Assembly (NCBI RefSeq): GCF_016595155.1 | Contig: NZ_JAENGP010000004.1 | Coordinates: 124,001-188,000, forward strand | Source: Advenella mandrilli | Lineage (GTDB): Bacteria; Pseudomonadota; Gammaproteobacteria; Burkholderiales; Burkholderiaceae_B | Direction: 5' to 3' | DNA: 64,000 nucleotides | Part shown: one piece after another, positions 60,934 through 64,000 of the stretch | Numbering within the stretch: position 1 is the first letter of the stretch | Layout: every line of letters begins with the position of its first letter | The notes under the pieces: model-generated | The model's database searches: none | What the model was told of the DNA's origin: nothing | What the model saw: the letters and a program-made list of their open reading frames with translations, nothing else | Made by a program: the position numbers and the translations under genes

Positions 60934-61866
60934 TCATAAAGAAGCCAGCGCCTTGATATGTGCGGTTACACTTCTTCCCAATGCCGATAAACTATACCCC
61001 CCTTCCAGAAAGCTGATTATTCGGCCTTGCGCATATTGATTAGCCACCTCCATCAACTGTTTGGTGATCCATTCATAATCTTTTTCTACCAAGTCCATTT
61101 GCCCCATTTCATCTTCCCGGTGGGCATCAAATCCCGCAGAGATAAGCACCAACTCGGGTTGAAAATCATTAAGGACCGGCAACCACTTGTTAAGAACAAT
61201 ATCCTTGACCATCTCGCTCTTGGTAAAGGCAGGTACCGGCGTATTAAACATATTGGGTGCAACGTTGGCAACGCCGCAGTCAGGGTACAGAGGATATTGG
61301 AAAAAACTGCACATAATAATATGTGGATCATTTTTAAAAATATCTTCGGTACCATTACCATGGTGTACATCAAAATCAATCACGGCAATTTTTTGCAGTT
61401 TGTATTTTTCAATGGCATAACGGGCCGCAATGGCCAGATTATTGAAAAAACAAAACCCCATGGCCCGGCCTCGTTCCGCATGATGCCCGGGCGGCCTGAC
61501 CGCACAAAAAGCATTAAGTGCATTGCCCGCCATAATTTCATCAACCGCCATAATTCCTGCCCCCGCAGCAGAATAAGCAGCTCGCAAAGTATGCGGATTC
61601 ATACTGGTTTCTTCATTATCTATATTGAAATAACCTTCCTGGGGCACATGCTCTTTCAGGTAGGCCAGGTATTCTGGCGTATGAACCCTTAACACATCGC
61701 CATCTGAGGCATTAGGTGCATCTAGATGTTTTAAGCATGGCGACACCCCACTGGCCAGCAAACGGTCGTTAATTTCATCCAGACGGGCAGGTGCCTCTGG
61801 ATGCCACTTTTGCATCATATGCAAACGACAGTTTGGATGTGTAATATATAAAGTCTCCACGCTCAA
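60934..61866 (-). CDS. Histone-deacetylase-family amidohydrolase
   Basis: This 310-residue class II HDAC/acetoin utilisation-like zinc deacetylase has AVRPPGHHAERGRAMGFCFFN, the zinc ligands in IDFDVHHGNGTEDIF, and the third in LISAGFDAHREDEMGQMDL. Bacterial members deacetylate polyamines or other small N-acetyl compounds. It lies upstream of etfBA on the same strand, as in many beta-proteobacteria. Confidence 0.93.
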   Translation of the reverse strand: MSVETLYITHPNCRLHMMQKWHPEAPARLDEINDRLLASGVSPCLKHLDAPNASDGDVLRVHTPEYLAYLKEHVPQEGYFNIDNEETSMNPHTLRAAYSAAGAGIMAVDEIMAGNALNAFCAVRPPGHHAERGRAMGFCFFNNLAIAARYAIEKYKLQKIAVIDFDVHHGNGTEDIFKNDPHIIMCSFFQYPLYPDCGVANVAPNMFNTPVPAFTKSEMVKDIVLNKWLPVLNDFQPELVLISAGFDAHREDEMGQMDLVEKDYEWITKQLMEVANQYAQGRIISFLEGGYSLSALGRSVTAHIKALASL

Positions 61867-62043
61867 CTCTCTGATTGAATATCGTTATGGCTAAAAAATC
61901 CGCCATTTATTTTAATGAATCATTACAATCTAACATATTTATATCAAATAATTGGCGCACCAATTATATTTTCCATAAATCAAATTCAGTCTGCCATAAA
62001 ATTCGTTAAACCGCCTTTAACTGTAAACAATCACCACTAAATC

Positions 62044-63177
62044 ATGATGTTAAAAACCAGAAACCCTATTTTGATTGCCATAAGCACCCTGTTTTTAACC
62101 GCCTGTGCCAGTGCTCCCATAGAGCAGACACATAAAACAGCCTCTACCACAACAAATACGCCTGCCGTTTCTAAAAAAACCGGCTGGGAAGTTGAAAACA
62201 CCATGCTATCGGCTAATTCTGCAGAGTTTATAAAACAGGTTTCCCGGCGTTATGGCATTCCTGATTCCTATATACAAAACCTGCTCAACAACGCCCAATA
62301 CAATGAAAGGGTTGCCAAGCTTATTATGCCTCAGGGCCCCAAAGGCCGCATCAAGCGTGTTTGGCCAAGTTACCGCGCCCGTTTTGTAGAGCCGGTTCGC
62401 ATACGGTATGGCACCGAATTCTGGAACGCCAACCGCAACACGCTTAGCCGGGCCGAACGCGAATATGGTGTACCGGCTGCCGTTATTGCCAGCATTATTG
62501 GTGTCGAAACAGTTTATGGCCGTTACATGGGTTCATTCCGCATGCTGGATGCCCTATATACCCTGGGCTTTAACCACCCCGATACTTCACGCCCTGAAAA
62601 AAGCCAAATGTTCAGGAACCAGCTCGCTGCCCTGATTAACCTTGATTACCAGGGCAAGCTTAGTGCCAGGCATGAAGAAGGTTCTTTTGCCGGTGCAACC
62701 GGCCTGCCTCAATTCATGCCTATTAGTATTTTGCACTACGCCATTGATGGTGACAACAATGGCAAAATTGACTTACGTAACAGTAAGGAAGATGCCATTA
62801 TGTCGGTTGCCAATTTCCTGGTTAAACACGGCTGGCAAAGCAATACACCCATATTTGCCCCTGTTCGCCTGCCTGCCAATGCCGCAGGCTTGGTAGATGG
62901 TGGGCTGGAGCCTTACCTGAGCTGGACACAATTGCAATCTTCAGGGGCTACGCTTTCCAACAACAATAACAATAACTGGGCATCAGGCAAGCAACTTGGC
63001 GTCATCAACCTGCCCGATGAAATAAGAGGGCAAACGGAATACCGCACGGCTACCCCCAACTTCTTTGCCATTACCAAATACAACCGTAGTTACTTCTACG
63101 CCACTTCAGTTGCCGACCTGGCCCAGGCCCTGGCCCAGAAACAGCGAAGTAATGGTTACAACGTGATTTTTCCTTAG
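62044..63177 (+). CDS. mltB: Lytic murein transglycosylase B
   Basis: This 377-residue lipoprotein has a signal peptide and a lipobox at LTAC (Cys20). The catalytic SLT_2 domain includes IIGVETVYGRYMGSFRMLDALYTLGF (in two halves), with the catalytic Glu in GVET, then FAGATGLPQFMPIS and GDNNGKIDLRNSKEDA. It cleaves peptidoglycan glycan strands to 1,6-anhydro ends. The N-terminal part after the lipobox is Thr/Ala-rich linker. Confidence 0.94.
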   Translation: MMLKTRNPILIAISTLFLTACASAPIEQTHKTASTTTNTPAVSKKTGWEVENTMLSANSAEFIKQVSRRYGIPDSYIQNLLNNAQYNERVAKLIMPQGPKGRIKRVWPSYRARFVEPVRIRYGTEFWNANRNTLSRAEREYGVPAAVIASIIGVETVYGRYMGSFRMLDALYTLGFNHPDTSRPEKSQMFRNQLAALINLDYQGKLSARHEEGSFAGATGLPQFMPISILHYAIDGDNNGKIDLRNSKEDAIMSVANFLVKHGWQSNTPIFAPVRLPANAAGLVDGGLEPYLSWTQLQSSGATLSNNNNNNWASGKQLGVINLPDEIRGQTEYRTATPNFFAITKYNRSYFYATSVADLAQALAQKQRSNGYNVIFP

Positions 63178-63274
63178 TATCCCGTCAAACTTCCTGGCGG
63201 GCTTTATAGAAAACCATTCAGCACCGCCCGGAAACACTGCATTCAACAAAAAACAGCTTGTTAATTAAAGAAAC

Positions 63275-63306
63275 GGGTGCCTCGCATCCTATCTTGCGAG
63301 ACACCC
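63275..63306 (-). terminator. Terminator hairpin of aceA
   Basis: GGGTGCCTCGCA (63275-63286) and TGCGAGACACCC (63295-63306) pair with one mismatch. On the minus strand the stem is followed by a T-rich GTTTCTTTAATT, as expected for the end of the aceA transcript. Confidence 0.7.
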
Positions 63307-63348
63307 CAACGGAGCCTTTACGAGCTGTTTCTTAACCCAATGTGCTTA

Positions 63349-64000
63349 TTAGTGTGCAAACTGAGCTTCTTCGGTAGAACCGGTGAGAGCTGTGGTTGAA
63401 GCCTGACCACCTTCAATAACCTGGGTAACGCTATCAAAATAACCGGTACCCACTTCACGCTGGTGTTTAACGGCAGTAAAGCCCTTGTCAGCAGCCGCAA
63501 ATTCTTTTTGCTGCAACTCAACAAATGCACTCATTTGATTACGGGCGTAACCGTGCGCCAACTCAAACATGCCATAGTTCAGTGCATGGAAGCCTGCCAA
63601 TGTGATGAACTGGAATTTATAACCCATTGCACCCAGCTCTTTCTGGAACTTGGCGATGGTAACGTCATCCAGGTTTTTCTTCCAGTTGAAAGAGGGTGAG
63701 CAGTTATAAGCCAGCAGTTTGCCAGGGAACTGTTTGTGAATGGCTTCTGCAAATTTTTTGGCGTCTTCAAGGTTGGGCGTTGAGGTTTCGCACCACAGCA
63801 GGTCGGCATAAGGCGCATAAGCCAAACCACGGGAAATTGCCTGATCCACACCGGCACGGGTACGGAAAAAGCCTTCAACGGTACGCTCACCGGTAATGAA
63901 CTCGTGGTCGTTTTCGTCAATATCGCTGGTAATCAGATCGGCGGCCTCGGCATCGGTGCGGGCCAGCAACAAGGTTGGAACACCCATTACGTCGGCAGCC
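63349..64000 (-). CDS. aceA: Isocitrate lyase, C-terminal part
   Basis: The gene runs off the right edge; about 217 C-terminal residues are present. [64 protein letters not shown] and [20 protein letters not shown] are isocitrate lyase blocks. The family ends near the [10 protein letters not shown] motif and the tail [13 protein letters not shown]. It is the first glyoxylate-bypass enzyme, cleaving isocitrate to succinate and glyoxylate. The KKCGH active-site region is outside the window. Confidence 0.95.
   Translation of the reverse strand, partial: AADVMGVPTLLLARTDAEAADLITSDIDENDHEFITGERTVEGFFRTRAGVDQAISRGLAYAPYADLLWCETSTPNLEDAKKFAEAIHKQFPGKLLAYNCSPSFNWKKNLDDVTIAKFQKELGAMGYKFQFITLAGFHALNYGMFELAHGYARNQMSAFVELQQKEFAAADKGFTAVKHQREVGTGYFDSVTQVIEGGQASTTALTGSTEEAQFAH

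Noticed and set aside
1-64000. CRISPR array or rRNA genes
   Set aside because: No regularly spaced direct repeats and no rRNA-like sequence were seen anywhere in the window.

Overview
The window comes from a betaproteobacterium of the order Burkholderiales, most likely Alcaligenaceae or a close relative. This is inferred from protein character, moderate GC content and gene neighbourhoods: dapC-dapD-dapE-prmB, the leuC-leuD-leuB-asd-(fimV position)-truA-trpF block, Bug/TctC receptors, a BPSS1780-type membrane protein, and etfBA. The genus cannot be fixed from the sequence alone.

Bases 1 to about 14,620 are one end of a lambdoid prophage, in mirror image to phage lambda. A divergent cro-like gene (only its first codons are present) and a cleavable CI repressor flank an operator region. 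The CI transcript continues into a cargo block in the lambda rex position: two lipoproteins, a zinc-ribbon membrane protein and a protein of unknown function. A second promoter with the same operator sequences (about 4222-4263) drives the early rightward operon. Its first 2 kb is mostly not coding. It holds a chain of strongly base-paired RNA elements interleaved with very small genes, and begins with a boxA-like motif and a roughly 518-nt RNA closed by an 18-pair long-range helix. This is the most interesting part of the window. Further along come a coiled-coil protein, an ERF annealing protein, a YqaJ/lambda-type exonuclease, SSB, RdgC, an HNH endonuclease and a chain of overlapping small phage genes ending with an excisionase-like HTH protein. 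Right after it lies a 23-bp tRNA 3' end (probably tRNA-Leu), taken as the right attachment site. No integrase gene lies at this end.

Bases 14.8-21.0 kb carry lysine/diaminopimelate synthesis (dapC, dapD, dapE), prmB and an ABC-F ATPase. From 21.2 to 29.8 kb, on the minus strand, lie trpF, two TRAP transporter membrane subunits, truA, a 66-residue membrane protein where fimV is expected, asd, and leuB-leuD-leuC. From 30.2 to 41.2 kb are scattered housekeeping and metabolic genes: an omega-aminotransferase, fumarylacetoacetase, aroC, selO, a DUF2069 protein, a YihY/BrkB protein, a CBS protein, a DUF6817-like protein, a MetQ/NlpA binding protein and a small membrane protein.

Bases 41.2-47.8 kb look catabolic: an aldehyde dehydrogenase and an aromatic-degradation cluster (FAH-family hydrolase, IclR regulator, MhpA-type flavin hydroxylase, VOC dioxygenase), with a divergent Bug/TctC periplasmic receptor. 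An intact IS3-family (IS150-group) element at 47,893-49,344 separates this from the minus-strand class Ia ribonucleotide reductase operon nrdA-nrdB-yfaE, which has a tandem NrdR-box signature upstream. The right end holds dusA, a ClC chloride channel, thrB, a BPSS1780-family protein, an M48 lipoprotein protease, etfB-etfA, a histone-deacetylase-like amidohydrolase, mltB and the C-terminal part of aceA. An identical 48-bp palindromic core occurs twice (21,028 and 47,820), each copy inside a different outer stem.
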